Positions 21,000-33,230 are shown, counted from the first letter of the stretch. The stretch: DNA of 64,000 nt from Gnetum montanum (GCA_015680685.1 MNCI01003607.1:169497-233496), one strand, 5' to 3'. Notes: generated from the sequence alone by a model not told the origin. Numbers and translations: made by a program.

Positions 21000-23900
21000 T
21001 AATGCCAAATTGCAGCTATGTATGTATACTAATGCTTTGCTTGTTACTTGGCAATTGCAAGGTGTTGCTAAAGCTTGTCTTGATTGTGGTGGAGCTCATG
21101 GACATCCTATGTTGCATTAGGGAACCTATTCCCAACATGCCTACACTAGATATGCAGGTGGGTCACCAAGTAGTGTGGTTTTAGCTAGGGGCTTGTGAGT
21201 TCCTGGAGTACTACTTATAGAAATTTAGTATGATCATGTGATCACAATTGATAGTGGAGGCTGCTAGTGCCATCACTAAGATGTTGTCGCATGGGGCTAA
21301 CTGTGACATTAAGGTTCATCTTAGATGAGCTTACTACTAGTAGTAATGGAGTAGGTGGTTTTAGCAGAGGTTCTAGAAGCACCGACACCTATCTAGGATA
21401 TGGGACATGATGAGGTTTGGTTGCTACAACAATAGTAAGAGAAACACCCTCATTAAGCTGCAAGTGCACACCCTATCCCAGAAAGCACTTGGAACTATCT
21501 ATAGTGCTGAGGGGTAAGTACTTTCATGATTCTCCTAGTGTGTTTTTGCTACTTTCTCATGTCAGATTGCTAACAGCTCATGACTAATGCTAGGTTTAGA
21601 GTTGACGAGGAGGGCCTACATGATGAGGTGGATACTCTAGTTTTAACTCATACTATCTTGGAGGTATTCTTATTTAGCCCGAATGTTTAGGTAGCTTTGA
21701 TTGAGCAAGTGGGGCCAAATCTAGAGGCCTACCCCACTCAATACCTAAAGGCATACAAGTAATGTAGGACTCATGATTGGTTGGATGAGGAGTGGGCTAC
21801 TAGTGAGCTTAACACTGAGGAGATACTTGTAGTGCCACCTCCATCCTACGCTCCATTTGTGCCATGTATGTGTCTATGTTTTGGCTTATGTAGTTTCTCA
21901 TGTATGCTTGTTAGTTTGCCTTTACATGATGCTAACATTGTTTTTCCTTTGTTGCAGTGATGGTTGCCTCAAGCAAGGTGACAATGATCACCACGGGCTG
22001 CACATAGGCCACCTTCATCATGAAGTATGATGATGTGGTGGGTGCATTGCATTGGTTGTGTCATAAGGCCATAGATGTATTGATAGCTTATCTCATGCAT
22101 CCAAGGCTAATGGACCTATTTTTGACCCTTAGCTAGAGCATCTTGATGGCTGAAATGGTTACCATCATTAACTCCTTCAATAGTAATGTTAGGCAGTTTG
22201 TTACCCGAGTGCGCAGTGTGATGGTAGTGCTTGACCTTAGTGAGGCCTTCTTTGCCAACCTCTTTGGCCTCCCTACTGATGGCCTAACAATTTTTGATAA
22301 GGCTAGCAAGGTGGTGGACTACAAAGGAAAGATCAAGGACTAGTCAAAGGTCACTCAATATTATAAGGGCATACCAATTAAAGATGTGCTTATGCTTGAG
22401 GTATGGAAGCTTTACCCTTTGTTCCTTGCTTGTGCCTTTCTGAAGTTACTCTTCCAAGGATAGATTCTTGGGGTGGAGCAGGCACAAGTGAAAAAGGAGA
22501 TGCTACTAGAGGGTACGATGTTTAATTGGATTTCTTATATAGCTATTGGCTTGCACGTGGAGATCTCTAAGCTGTGATTTAACCTTCAGGCAACGTCCCA
22601 TGTCCACTTCACATTCTTCATAGGATACCTATGAAGGTTCACAACGTACTTACAAATGTTTGCAAAGCTCTTGGTTATGTATGATGATGGGTTATGGATT
22701 GTGTAGGATTGTGAGCAGCTCTCCAAACCATGGATTAAGCACATGTTCATGACTACACACTTGTAGGACCCTCCAGAGGAGATCTATGAGTTGTTATTAG
22801 TAATGACTAAGGGTCCCATGGGGTACTCATGTGATAGCATGGGCAAGGGTCCTCCTATTGGAACTAGGGATGTGAACAAGGAATATTGCTATATTATATC
22901 TAAGGCCAAGATCAAGAGGTCACATCCTACAGAGGAGGTTGCCTCTAAGGTCAAGAGGCCAAGTAGAGGTAAGAGGATCTATATTAAGCTTCAAAGCTTG
23001 CACGTAGAGGTTGCAGATTAGTATGTATAACTTGTTAGATGCATATATTGTAATTTTGTGTATATTTATTTTTTTCTATTTTCTTTTATGTTATGTAGTT
23101 AACTATCTAGTGATGTGCATATGTATACTAATGTGTTATGTATGTATTCTTGTTAATTGCAGAGGCATGAGAGAGGGCTACCAGAGTAGTGGCTAAGGTG
23201 GTAGCAAAAGAAGCACATCCTCAAGCTGAGGAGGAGGCTCATGGGGATGAGTTACCTAAGGTAATAGAGATCCTTCAATAGTTGGAGGAAGAGGGGTTGC
23301 TCCACCCTGATGGGGATGATTTTGATAGCTTACTTGATGGTGTGCAGCTAGGTAACACCCCTCCACTCATGCCTAAGGGCTTGCTAGGTAACTAACTTGG
23401 ATTGCCATCTATCAATGCATTCCTACTCTAGCATCTCAACTATTTGGTTCTATGCTAATTGCATTGTTGTATTATAGCATCAAATGTCCCTACCAGTGGT
23501 CCCATGTCTACCTACAACATGTATCTGTGGGTAGACATGCTCGATAAATTTACCTTCATGGAAGGCATTATTGATGACATGGTGGACTACTTGCAATAGG
23601 TAGATCCTAAGCTTTGTATGTGCTATGTTTCTTTGATTTATGTTGCTTCACTACTTGCATGCTTAGTTCTTGGCTAAAATTGATTGATTGTTTCATGCCT
23701 ACAAATCCTAAGCTACATGGGATCCAAGCAAGGTGGACAAAATGGATTTCCTCCTTAACCTCCCTCCTAAAGTCGATCAAGTATCTCATGGCATGTACAA
23801 GACATCAAACAAGTGCACTCTTTCCTATACAAAGGCATTGTGGATCTGCAAGCACTCAATGAGCACTTGTGGAAACATGTGCATGAGCTACAGGAGAGGG

Positions 23901-24600
23901 TGGCTAGCCAAGATATGAAGATCAATGATCTTCAATCTAGATATAATTTTTTGGTAGCTAGAGTGTAGGGAGACAGCACCTAGTGTACCTTTGAGATCGA
24001 GTATGCTTGATATTGGACAGCTCTCAGAGGTAAAAATGAGACCACATGGAGTTGATAGAGTAGCAACTATAGATAAACTTGCTCATCCAAAAGAACCAAT
24101 ATTGGAAGAACTACAACATAAAGGTCTACCAATGGAGGTAAACATAGTAGAATCATGAGCACCAATACAAGAAAGAGTGTGATGCGTACTTGCAATGGTA
24201 CAAGGAGGAGTCTACCAAACATCATCATCTTGAGATGTTTCGTAAGTGATTGGAGGGAGGCAAGCATATGAGTGCTGCATGCGACACATGGTAGTGAGTG
24301 GCACTCCTAAGAGGTAGATCATCACCCCTTCTGGAGAGGCTTCTTCTGCTACCTTTTCAATGGAGCTACCCATATGGACTGCCATGGATAAAGGCAAGAC
24401 CCTTGTAGGGATTCACTTTGGTTAGGAGGACTAAAGGCAACTTTCTAAGGTTGAGATCCTCTAATGCTTGGAGGCTAGCCTTGGAAAGTTACCTCCATAA
24501 GTAACCAATGTGGGACCCTCTAAAGTTTTTTTTTTTTTTTTTGAGTTAGCTTGTATCATGCAAGTTTGCTTACTAATAGTGCCTATTTGCTATGGTTATG
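21000..24600 (+). pseudogene. Decayed multi-exon accessory ORF, antisense to the neighbouring Tat-like genes
   Basis: A plus-strand coding-like stretch with convincing introns. Candidate introns are 21514-21593 (donor GTAAGT, acceptor TGCTAG), 21866-21957 (GTATGT, TTGTTGCAG), 23021-23162 (GTATGT, TTAATTGCAG), 23352-23477 (GTAACA, ATTATAG) and 23616-23712. Exons between them stay open except for TAG or TGA at expected Gln or Arg codons. The largest exon, 21958-23020, includes 'VRSVMVVLDLSEAFFANLFG' and 'DVLMLEVWKLYPLFLACAF', and ends in a basic stretch ('SKVKRPSRGKR'). Later exons are Glu-rich, then heptad-like ('LQERVASQDMKINDLQS'), suggesting a coiled coil. I do not recognise the family. Antisense ORFs in the 3' region are known for some Tat-lineage elements such as Grande. 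It lies between a ctagtttaaggc array and gactac-type motifs. Confidence 0.6.
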
Positions 24601-24904
24601 ATGGTAGGTACTAAGAGATGTTTTGGGTCCAAGTGACATGGTGGAGGATGAATAACCTCCACCCCCACCTAGTGCCACTAGTTGAGCATGACCAGATGTA
24701 CCCCTGCTGTTTGGCATTTTTGCCATCTTTGTTATATTTTTGCCATATGATGTTGCTCATGCTATGTACTGATATTCATATGACATATAATGAATGTATT
24801 TTATATATGTAATGTGTAATGTGTCAACCCCTTTTTATGGTTATTTGTTATGCATTTTCTATGCTTATAATGTGATGAATTATGTGACAATAGTGTGACT
24901 AGGC

Positions 24905-25350
24905 CATTGCGAGCCCCGTGCTAGTTAAAGGTCATAGCAGGAAGGCTAATGCTAGTTTAAGGCCATTTTGGATAGTAGGTGTTGCTAGTTTAAAGTCATT
25001 TCGGGTTTTGATGATATTTTAGGCATTTTGGGTTGTGTGCTACTAGTTTAAGGCCATGATGGTCCAAATATACTACTAGTTTAAGGCCATTTCAAACCAC
25101 TTTGGTAGGATTAAGGGGGATAGTTTAAGGCCATGGAGGGCCATGTATACTACTAGTTTAAAGCCATTTCAAACCACTTTAGTAGGATTAAGGGGAATAG
25201 TTTAAGGCCATGGTGGGCCATGTGTTGCTAGTTTAAGGTCATGGTGGGCTATGCATTGCCAGTTTAAGGCTATGGTAGGCCATGCATTGCTAGTTTAATG
25301 CCATGGTAGGCCACACGTTGCTAGTTTAAGGCCATGGTGGGCTATCTATT
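24905..25350. repeat. Tandem array of 'ctagtttaaggccatggtgg' units
   Basis: At least ten imperfect units of about 30-60 bp with core 'ctagtttaaggccatttc' or 'ctagtttaaggccatggtgg'. A longer higher-order unit containing 'aaaccacttt(g/a)gtaggattaagggg' is repeated at about 25095 and 25165. It is related to the array at 5105-5410. It lies between the accessory ORF and the protease remnant. Confidence 0.9.
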
Positions 25351-25640
25351 ACTACCTCTAGTTTTTCTAATTATATTTTTCATGATTTTTATGTGTTTTG
25401 ATGTTTTTTATGCATGAAAGCAAATGCATTAAAGCAATAATGGTAGAAATGTAAACTAAGCTATTGGATGTGTAGGCAATGCAAATGGTAAGCTAAGCAA
25501 TTAAACTAAATACAAATTATATGCTATAGTACTAATGTGACATAAACGGGGAGTAGAAAGCAGGTTGTGAGGAAGCGAATAGCGAGTAGGTTCCTAATGC
25601 ACCTTCAAACTAAGGAGGTACCTTAGTCATGTAGTTTCTT
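25351..25640. other. AT-rich spacer between tandem array and protease remnant
   Basis: No clear coding sequence. It probably holds the breakpoint between the Tat-like protease frame on the right and the repeat-rich 3' region on the left. In an intact element, RT, RNase H and integrase would be expected here. Confidence 0.5.
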
Positions 25641-26400
25641 CCTAATTTGATGTGTATTAGGAGGCTTGTAGGGCCTAAAGGGCACTATTTAGTAGTCTCC
25701 TTAACCCTTGTTCACTACCTTGAAGGGAGATTCTACCCATAGCATGTCCCCTAGAAGGTTAGTGTTTTGTACTACCTCTTTAGGTGGGTTTGCCTCACAC
25801 ATTTCATTCTTATCCTTTGCTACAAATGCATCATCAAGAAATTACACCTTTGACCCTTGCTCTGTAACTATGTTGTTAATGGCCAGAGGGGTTGCATTAT
25901 CACTGTGGATAATAACCTTACCACCTTTGTATGCAAGGTGGATTTCTTGGTGGATCAAAGAGGAGATGACTCGTAATTGAGCCAACCAAGGCCTACCCAA
26001 TATCAAGTTGAATCCTAACATCTCCTCTATGATGATGAATTTGGCGGTGATGGGGAATTTATCCCTTGCTACGAAGGCTATTGTGATGGTACCCTTAGTG
26101 ATGACACACAACCCGCTAAAGTACTTCAAGCATGTGGTTTTTGTTGGCTTGATTTGTTTCATGAGGCCTAGTTTATCAATGATAGTGTATGGGATAACGT
26201 TTTTTGCTGCCCTATTGTCAATGTGCACCCTTCAAATCTTGCATTGCCTAACACATATGGTGATAAACATGGGGATCATTATGACCTCACCCTTCTTAGG
26301 GTTGACCTTAATTGCCTCATCACGAAATGCGAGGGGTATGGAGCTTGATTCCTATAGTGCAGGAGGTAACATCACAACATGGATGAAATTCTCATATACT
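25640..26400 (-). pseudogene. Aspartic protease of a Tat-like element (possibly element D)
   Basis: The minus-strand frame 26228-25842 reads 'HIDNRAAKNVIPYTIIDKLG', an aspartic protease active site in which the expected D-x-G is now D-N-R. 'FNLILGRPWLAQ' follows at the usual distance (the conserved ILGRPWL motif near the flap and C-terminal strand), then 'GGKVIIHSDN'. The frame continues with stops to about 25640 ('FVAKDKNEMCEANPPKEVV'). RT should follow but is absent here; the next Tat RT sequence to the left begins at about 19.4 kb. Either this protease belongs to element D and 6 kb was inserted between them, or it belongs to a second copy that has lost RT to integrase. Confidence 0.85.
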
Positions 26401-27960
26401 AGGATATCCTTTGTGACAGGAATGGAGATCAACATCCATACTAGTGCTTCATGGTGGGCATATGAGGTCATAATCAAGTCATATATGCTCAACATTATGT
26501 TCTTTTGGTTTAGTACCTACTTAACTTGGGCTAATGCATCTACAAAGTCTTTGCCATCAATTGTACTCTTGTTGGCTTTGACCTCTTACATACACCCTAA
26601 AAAATGAATTTTGTGGGGAGGTGACTTGGGCTTTATTGTCTTAGCTTGCGTAGAGGCCCCAAATCTTGGTTGCGAGTTGTTGGTGGTGGCCTCCTCAGTT
26701 GTTTCAACCATAGGGACTGTGGATAGAGGGATTGGCTTTGATAGGCCAACCACTCTTTTCTCTTGATGCTACCTAATCATCCTATCTATGAGGTGCTCAA
26801 TGGGCCTCCCATGTTACCACTAGATGGTCTACCTATGACACCAGTAGGATTGGCCCTTGGACATGAGGGGACTAATGCATTACCCATTACTAGACTCTAG
26901 GTAGCAGAGGAGTCAACATGTTGTGGCATCCAAACCATGAAATATGGTTGGGTAGTTGTTGTTAATGCAACATGGGATGGGCCCCTAACCATGAAGGGCA
27001 TTGTAGGTGCTTGGGGTGGCACCTTGACAACAAAAGAAGGCCTCAAACTCATGGGGACTAAGGGGGCCCTTGGGATAACAGAGGGTACACAGACCATGAA
27101 TGGCCATTGCACAGGGCGTTGATGACATGACTTGCATTGTCCACATTTAGAGGGTCCTTGTACACCCTCATAGATTGGTTTTGAAGCCTGACTGGGTTAG
27201 TAGCATCAACGACTAGCTCGCCTTTGTTAATCATTTTTTTGGAGGTCATCCTGTAGGGCTATGAAAAAGTCAATGTTGTGACTAGGCAACTGGTGATAGT
27301 ATTAGAATCAATCCAACCTAAAGTGTTTTAGGACTAAGGGTCATTCAAGGCTACCAATGGGGGATTCCTTATGAGCTCACAATATCAATCATGTCTTTTT
27401 CAAGCATCTTCGAACATCTACTTGTACTAGATATATCCAGTCTTCAGTAGTTGGTCCAATAGTTTTGAAGGTTTTAATGGAAATGGGGTATACTTTGAGT
27501 GATCCTTGTGCTCAAAGTTACACCTTGGAGTGGCTTGTTTTGTGGCCACTGATGATGCAAGCTGGTTAGTTGCTGCTGGGCTAGAGCTAGTAGTTTTTTT
27601 GTTGGTTGAGGCCTTAGGTGGCCTGGTCATTGGCCTCAAGTTGGTTGTTTTGTCCTCTTTAGCCACAGTTGCCATAGTTTTCATTTTCTTTCCCTTGTCC
27701 TTATCCTTTTTGGCATGTAGGTTTTTATAGGCCACATAAGCTAGGTTCTTATTGGCTTCTACTGTGTCTTGTATGCTCTTAGTTTGGGCAAAGGCTTGGC
27801 TCAGAGACTGTAGGGCCAAGTAGTATAGTTTCAACTTGATGAAGTCATTAACTACACCCTTGAAGATGGCCAAGATTTGTTAGAAGGTAAATCAGAGGCT
27901 ATTGAAAGTATTGCATTGAAGATGAAGTATTGAGTAGCCCAAATAGATAACTTGTAAGGA
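26400..27960 (-). pseudogene. gag remnant of a Tat-like element
   Basis: The minus-strand frame 27873-27427 includes 'LYYLALQSLSQAFAQTKSIQ', 'NLHAKKDKDKGKK' and a Thr/Ser/Lys-rich stretch, then 'HKDHSKYTPFPLKPSKLLDQ', which resembles the linker between capsid and protease in plant gypsy Gag proteins. Further pieces (27249-26897, and 26590-26400 with 'KSTIDGKDFVDALAQVK') continue toward the protease. No zinc knuckle is clear. The coding likeness stops abruptly near 27960, where AT-rich DNA starts, so the 5' part of gag and the 5' LTR are missing. Confidence 0.7.
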
Positions 27961-28914
27961 AAATTTCTCTTTATATGACAAGAATATTGTTAACTCAAAT
28001 ATTAAACCTTACATTAAGAAGTGGACTAACATTAATAGCAAATAATCTTGATGTAAGGTTAATTATGACAAATAATTTATTCGATGATTTTTGTAATCAT
28101 TTTCTATTTGAATGTTTGTCTCATACAAAAGTTGGTATTTCGCCAAAGCTTTCTATTGCTAACTTGAATTCTTTTGTTATTTTAAGTTCACACACGAATG
28201 TTAAAAGTGATGCAAATATTGTTAGGATTGAGATCATTCTTTATATTAGCAATCAATTTTCTTATCTTGGTTTTTCAAAGTATTATTTCAATTTTAAGTT
28301 TGCATACCTAAGTAGACATCCTTAAAATTGGAAAGTTGTTTAATTTCTATATTGTTTTTTCTATTTTCTATTCAATGTTAAACATATGATGTATTTTGAT
28401 TTTTTTATTATTAATATTATTTTTGGGTTCAACAACCACAAATTTGCATATGTAAAGGTATATGGATGAAGCCTAACTTAGGTATAACTTTAAGGTATAT
28501 ATTTATAGTTTGGTCAAAAGAATCTTTCAAAAAATGTGTTGAATTTTAGTTCATCTACTATATTAAAAATTATTACCAAATTTGATGTATTCCATACCAA
28601 TTTTGATAACATTTTTGTGATTGCATAATGGAAAGGGGAACTAATTCTAAATTTAGTAATAAATTTTGTGCTACAAAATTTTTCTGAATACTCATGGATT
28701 GGGTTTTTCTATGCATGATTCCCTTGCCCTTTCAAATTACTATTTTGGAGTGGGGGCTATTTATGTAAATAAAAAAATTTTATAAATTTTGAAATTTTAA
28801 TTAAATATTTTTTCCTTATTAAACCTTTATAGCCTAGCATTCCTACAATTTAAAAATCAAAAATTCTGGGTAGTCATCATTTATTGACTTTTGTTGTGTT
28901 TGCTTTTTTGGGAT

Positions 28915-29035
28915 ACAATAAACTATCATCTAAGGCTTTGTTATTGATAAATGGGGTTCATTTTCACTTCAACTATTATCTAAAGCTTTGTGTATTGACA
29001 AGCTAGGTTCAATTTCATCTAAAGCTTTGTGTATT
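28915..29035. repeat. Short tandem repeat, about three units
   Basis: 'catctaaggctttgttattgataa', 'tatctaaagctttgtgtattgacaag' and 'catctaaagctttgtgtattcacaag' follow each other, linked by 'ttcatttt'/'ttcaattt' spacers. The unit is roughly 45-55 bp. Confidence 0.85.
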
Positions 29036-29069
29036 CACAAGACATAAACATAGAAGCTATTTATTAACT

Positions 29070-29455
29070 TAGAAATATATTGGCATTATGCATGAAATAT
29101 TATTTAATATTATCGATAGGCTCTCCTAAAAAATTATGAATGGAATATTATTTGGTATTATTGATATCCTCTTCCTATAGCTTTATTAATGGAATATTAG
29201 TTAGTATTAGTGATCTACAGCTAGTAGTTTGCCTCTCAGCCAAAATTATTTATAGGCTCCCTTTAAGCATATTGGTATTATAAATGGAATATTATTTAAT
29301 GTTACTTATTTAGAGGCTCCTCCTAAGCATATTGGTGTTATAGATAGAATAACATTTAATGTTACTTATAGGCTCTTCTTGGAGCATTATGAATAGAATA
29401 TTAGTTAGCCTTATTAATGTACAATTAGTACTTAGCCTTTTAGCCAAATTTATTA
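29070..29455. repeat. Degenerate tandem array, about 65 bp unit
   Basis: Five or six units containing 'catattggtattat', 'gaatggaatattatttaatgtta' and 'ataggctcctcctaa'. Longer diverged units carry 'gt(a/c)ta(c/a)a(g/t)ctagtagttt'. It is noncoding. Confidence 0.8.
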
Positions 29456-29496
29456 TTTAGTGAATATTGTTAAATACAAGTAGAGTAACTATCAAA

Positions 29497-29605
29497 GGTC
29501 TATAGGTAGTTCAATTGGTTAGCCCATCATATTCCTCTTCTAATGCATTATGTTGACAATACCTATAGTATTAAAATATGTTAAAAAAAGGTTTGATACC
29601 CCTAT
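29497..29605 (+). repeat. tRNA-like A-box and B-box pair
   Basis: 'tataggtagttcaattggttagcc' (29501 on) has a tRNA D-arm and A-box shape, and 'ggtttgatacccc' (29590-29602) looks like a B box. Their spacing is about 75 nt, longer than in a tRNA, and no cloverleaf closes. It may be a SINE head with an insertion, or chance. Confidence 0.35.
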
Positions 29606-30133
29606 TCTTTGGTGGATATTCTTAAATACATTTATTTTGTAAGATTATGGAATTTTAGTTTTATCTTGTCAAAGCTTAAGGGATATTTCTCATAAAAATA
29701 AAATTCTATTTTATGCTTATTTTTACCTCTACCCCTTGGAAAAAAATTATGTACCATTGTAAAAGGAAGCAAGTAGAGTAATATGGTGAAATATGATTAA
29801 TTTAAAAGCACAACATGAGTTCATGAGCTTATTATGAAATAGGTGAAGTTACCCTTTAAAATTTAACCTTTATATTTATTTTTAAATTTATTTATATTCA
29901 TTGCATCCTTTTTGGATTTTTTGGACCATACCAACTTTAGAATTCCTTTTATAGATTTTTTTTGTCATAAGCCAACTTTACTATTTGAATTAAACCTATG
30001 ACATAACGTTTCCATCCAAAGATTATTATCATGAAGCTAAACACCTCCTTGTTTCCAAATAATCAGAACCTTAACCTTAACCATGTATTATTTGAAGCTT
30101 AAAAGATATTCTATTTATCATGAAACTAGACAA

Positions 30134-30262
30134 TAAGGTGTTAGCTTAGTGGTAAGACTCTTGATTTAACAGCTTTAAGTTAGGGGTTCAACTCTCATTA
30201 GCAATGGTGAGTTATAAAGTTCTAATTAGACCATATATGTTGGGGTGTACCTATATTGAAAA
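30134..30262 (+). repeat. SINE-like tRNA-derived unit, copy 1
   Basis: It starts 'ggtgttagcttagtggtaag' (A-box region), with 'aggggttcaactctc' (B box) about 33 nt further on, then the tail 'aagttctaattagaccata' and 'gtacctatatt'. It matches 31036-31165 in the same order and spacing, including the non-tRNA tail, so this is a dispersed element and not a tRNA gene. Confidence 0.75.
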
Positions 30263-31035
30263 AATTCTTAAATCTAGTTATTTTTTGATGATTGATATAT
30301 TGAGCTTTAAGGTTAATAAGCTACTATGTGTAAAATTATTGAACATGTTACTATGCAAACATTTTCTAACTAAGCTAATGTTGAAGGCTTATAATTCTTG
30401 CAAGCCATAGAAGTATTGTATTTTTTTATAGGTCATGGATCCTTGAACATTAAAACACATTTGAATTGTAGGCAATAATTGGGACCCATTTGAACTAGTT
30501 AAAAGCATTAAAAATGGGCTTTGAAATTTTGCAACTTTGGAGTGTCCCAAGTACAAATAAATAAGTTATTCATTATTAATTATCATGTTCTTCACTACAT
30601 ATGGTTTTATTTTGTATAGTAGTAAAAGTAACTAGATATAGTTTTTAAATAAATCCATAACTTTTTATCAATAGATGGGACTAACAGGAAGCATAAGGAA
30701 TCAAATTTACTATTTAAGCAAGCCATGAAGCACACCAATTAAATTGCTTAAAATTTAAAGTCTTAGAATAATAAGCCAAAATGTATATTGTTTTTTTGTT
30801 GCCCCTAACTTTTACATAATTTGGATAGAACTTTAACTATTCAAGATCTTCATAACGGTTTTTTAAATTATTTATGGATTAATTACCATTAATATTTTTC
30901 ATTCTAATCCAAGCTTGCCTACATTATTATTAGTTTTAATACTAGTATTTGGCCAAGATTCAATCATTTATAGAATGTTAACCATAATGGGCAACTATAT
31001 AAGTATTAGATTAAGAGGATATGGAATGCATTAAA

Positions 31036-31165
31036 TAATGAGTTATCAGCCTAGTGGTAAGACTCTTAACTTGAAAGCTCCAAGTCATGGGTTTACTTCT
31101 TGTAGGTAATACTTAGTTATCAAGTTCTAATTGGACTATATATCTTTTGGTATACCTATATTACA
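31036..31165 (+). repeat. SINE-like tRNA-derived unit, copy 2
   Basis: 'gagttatcagcctagtggta' followed by 'agactctta', 'catgggtttacttct' (weakened B box), then 'caagttctaattggactata' and 'gtatacctatatt'. It is collinear with copy 1, 900 bp to the left. Confidence 0.75.
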
Positions 31166-32355
31166 ATTATTTCGAGGTTCCAATGCCTACCTCTCTTCCC
31201 ATGATATGGAATTCTTTCACATATTAAATAATTAAATATTTTTATAGTATTTGATTCTTTAGCTAATGTGATCTATTACAGAGATTCTTTAGCTAATGTT
31301 ATTTCTTTATTTTTATAAGGTGTCATCATTCAAAAAATCATGTTTCAACTATAACCCTAAATCAATACATTTTTTTTGTTTATGTAATACATTGTCCTAC
31401 AACACCTATATTAAGACAGTATGATGCTAAGGATTGTATGCAGTATAATGCAACGAAAGCATATTCATCATAAAAGCATAACAGAAACATAAACTTTGTT
31501 GTAGTCAATCAAGCATAAACCTCAACCATGCTTGATAAATTACATAGAAACTAGGTACAATTATCATATTAAAGAAAGTCAACTAAATACATAAATTTTT
31601 AACTAAACCTAAAATTTTATATAATACAGTAGCATAAATATCACATACATAGAACCATGGTCCTAGTCTACAAGACAAATGTATCATGGTCATCATATAC
31701 ATACCATGAGTTTGAGTGAAAGCTAAACAATTAATTTATTTTTTACAGGAATAATTTCTTTTTATTTTAAAGGCTCAAGGATGAAAAGCTTTTAGCTATT
31801 GTTGCTATTTGTTCTTTATCTCTAATTAATGTATTCTTTTTTCTTTAAAGAAAGTTTTCTTATTCTCTTTACAAGAAATCCTTTAGTAAGAAGGAAAAAC
31901 TTGTGAGGATGATTTTGAATAAGGGCAAGGCCTAATTCATTTCCTATCTTAGAGGAAAGGTTTTTTAGGATTGGTTGTAAGGATGAAAACTTGAAAAGAC
32001 ATACTCAAAACTGTTGGGCTTTTTCTTTAGACTCTTTCTTCAATGATTTGATGTACTTTGAATTTTCTAACATTATTATTCATATTTTGGGGTTCAAAAT
32101 ACACCCTTCCTCTCCCCAATTAACATGACTTTGATAAAACCACAAGGACATAAACATACCCATTGAATTGTACTTCAGTGCATAAACATAACTTCCATCC
32201 TCCACCTTCTCAGCAATCATGGTACACTCTTGGACACTAGCTTCACTACTTGTAAAATAATGTCAGTATAAAATTAAATTGAAAGCCTTTATGCTTCCCT
32301 TATTACATAGTTGTTAGGTGTTGCACTAGAGTAGAAGAATGACATAAATAACATC

Positions 32356-33207
32356 TAATGAAATGTCAAAGTATTGCATTGATGGGTCCTCATCGATGGG
32401 ATCACATTGACATAGCATTTTCTACATTTATGGGGCCCCATTCACACAACTCCATAATGAAGTCTATAAATACATGCTCATCCACTATACTTATGGGATG
32501 TTTGATCATAGTTTTAGTAGAGCTCTTGCAATTTTGTCATTTGAGAGTTAGAATATTTTTCAGAGTACTTGCAGTAGAAGTCAAAAAGTGTGGAAATCTT
32601 TATTCGAGCACTAATGTACCTAAGCACACTAGTGTGAATGGTAATAAAGACAAGCCTTTTGATCAAACCTTGTAGCACTTGGAATAGATTAATGATTTAT
32701 TTCTGCATTTACCATTTTCATTAATTATGCAATTAATTAAGATAAGAAAGACTTTAATTAAATAAATAATGAAGCTAAATAGACTAAACACATAAGTATG
32801 ACTAAGCTAAATAGACTAAACACATAAGTATGACTACTTCAAGTATAACATATAGTGCTTGGTAATCCTAGTAGCGCTTAACACTTGATAACCTAGTAGT
32901 GTTGTATTCATTCAGAATGTGTACAAAAAGTGGGACCAGATGCTTATGTTAGAATAGTTAGTTATTAATTAGTAATTAGATTAGTAAAATTGGTTAATAA
33001 ATTAGTTTCAACTTGTTATCAATTGTAGGTGAATAAAATATAAAATTAAGCTTCACAAGTGTAACTGGGAAAACAACGATCATCACAATTAGATTTCACT
33101 TCCTAGAACTAGTGTAGTTAGGAACTTAAGGTCTACAGAATTCAACCAGATTGCACGTGAATGCTTATAATTCATGGTTGGGTGTAGGGTATAATCATTG
33201 CTCATCA
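32356..33207 (+). repeat. 5' LTR of element B
   Basis: Begins TAATGAAATGTC, where the usual TG is changed to TA, and ends 'gctcatca' (33200-33207). TATA box TATAAATA at 32465-32472. Its left tip has 'catcgatggg'/'cattgacatagc' motifs instead of the GATATC units of A, C and F. A 33-bp tandem duplication ('agctaaatagactaaacaca'...) near 32770-32838 is absent from the 3' LTR. Confidence 0.93.
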
Positions 33208-33230
33208 TTGACATTGTTGTTAGGGATCTT
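33208..33230 (+). other. Primer-binding site of element B (decayed)
   Basis: 'ttgacattgttgttaggga' after the LTR fits the TGGCRCCGTTGCCGGGGA class with C-to-T and G-to-A changes. Confidence 0.7.

Larger units (their letters stand above)
27961..32350. other. AT-rich intergenic region
   Basis: No gene recognised. It holds degenerate tandem repeats (28915-29035, 29070-29455), a tRNA-like A/B-box pair (29497-29605) and two copies of a SINE-like unit (listed separately). A 116-codon plus-strand open frame at 27975-28325 shows no recognised motif and is probably chance in AT-rich DNA. Confidence 0.6.

Noticed and set aside
24905-25350. CRISPR-like regular repeats
   Set aside because: Units and spacers are both degenerate and similar to each other, with variable length, in plant transposon DNA; it is an ordinary tandem array.
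26008-26607. 199-codon plus-strand open frame
   Set aside because: It lies opposite the Tat-like protease (ILGRPWL motif on the minus strand) and has no recognisable motif; it is the antisense shadow of a real domain.
27975-28325. 116-codon frame in AT-rich DNA
   Set aside because: No motif, no context, AT-rich composition; probably chance.
30134-30262. A functional tRNA gene
   Set aside because: Only the internal promoter boxes are tRNA-like; no acceptor stem closes and the same tail occurs in a second copy, so it is SINE-like.
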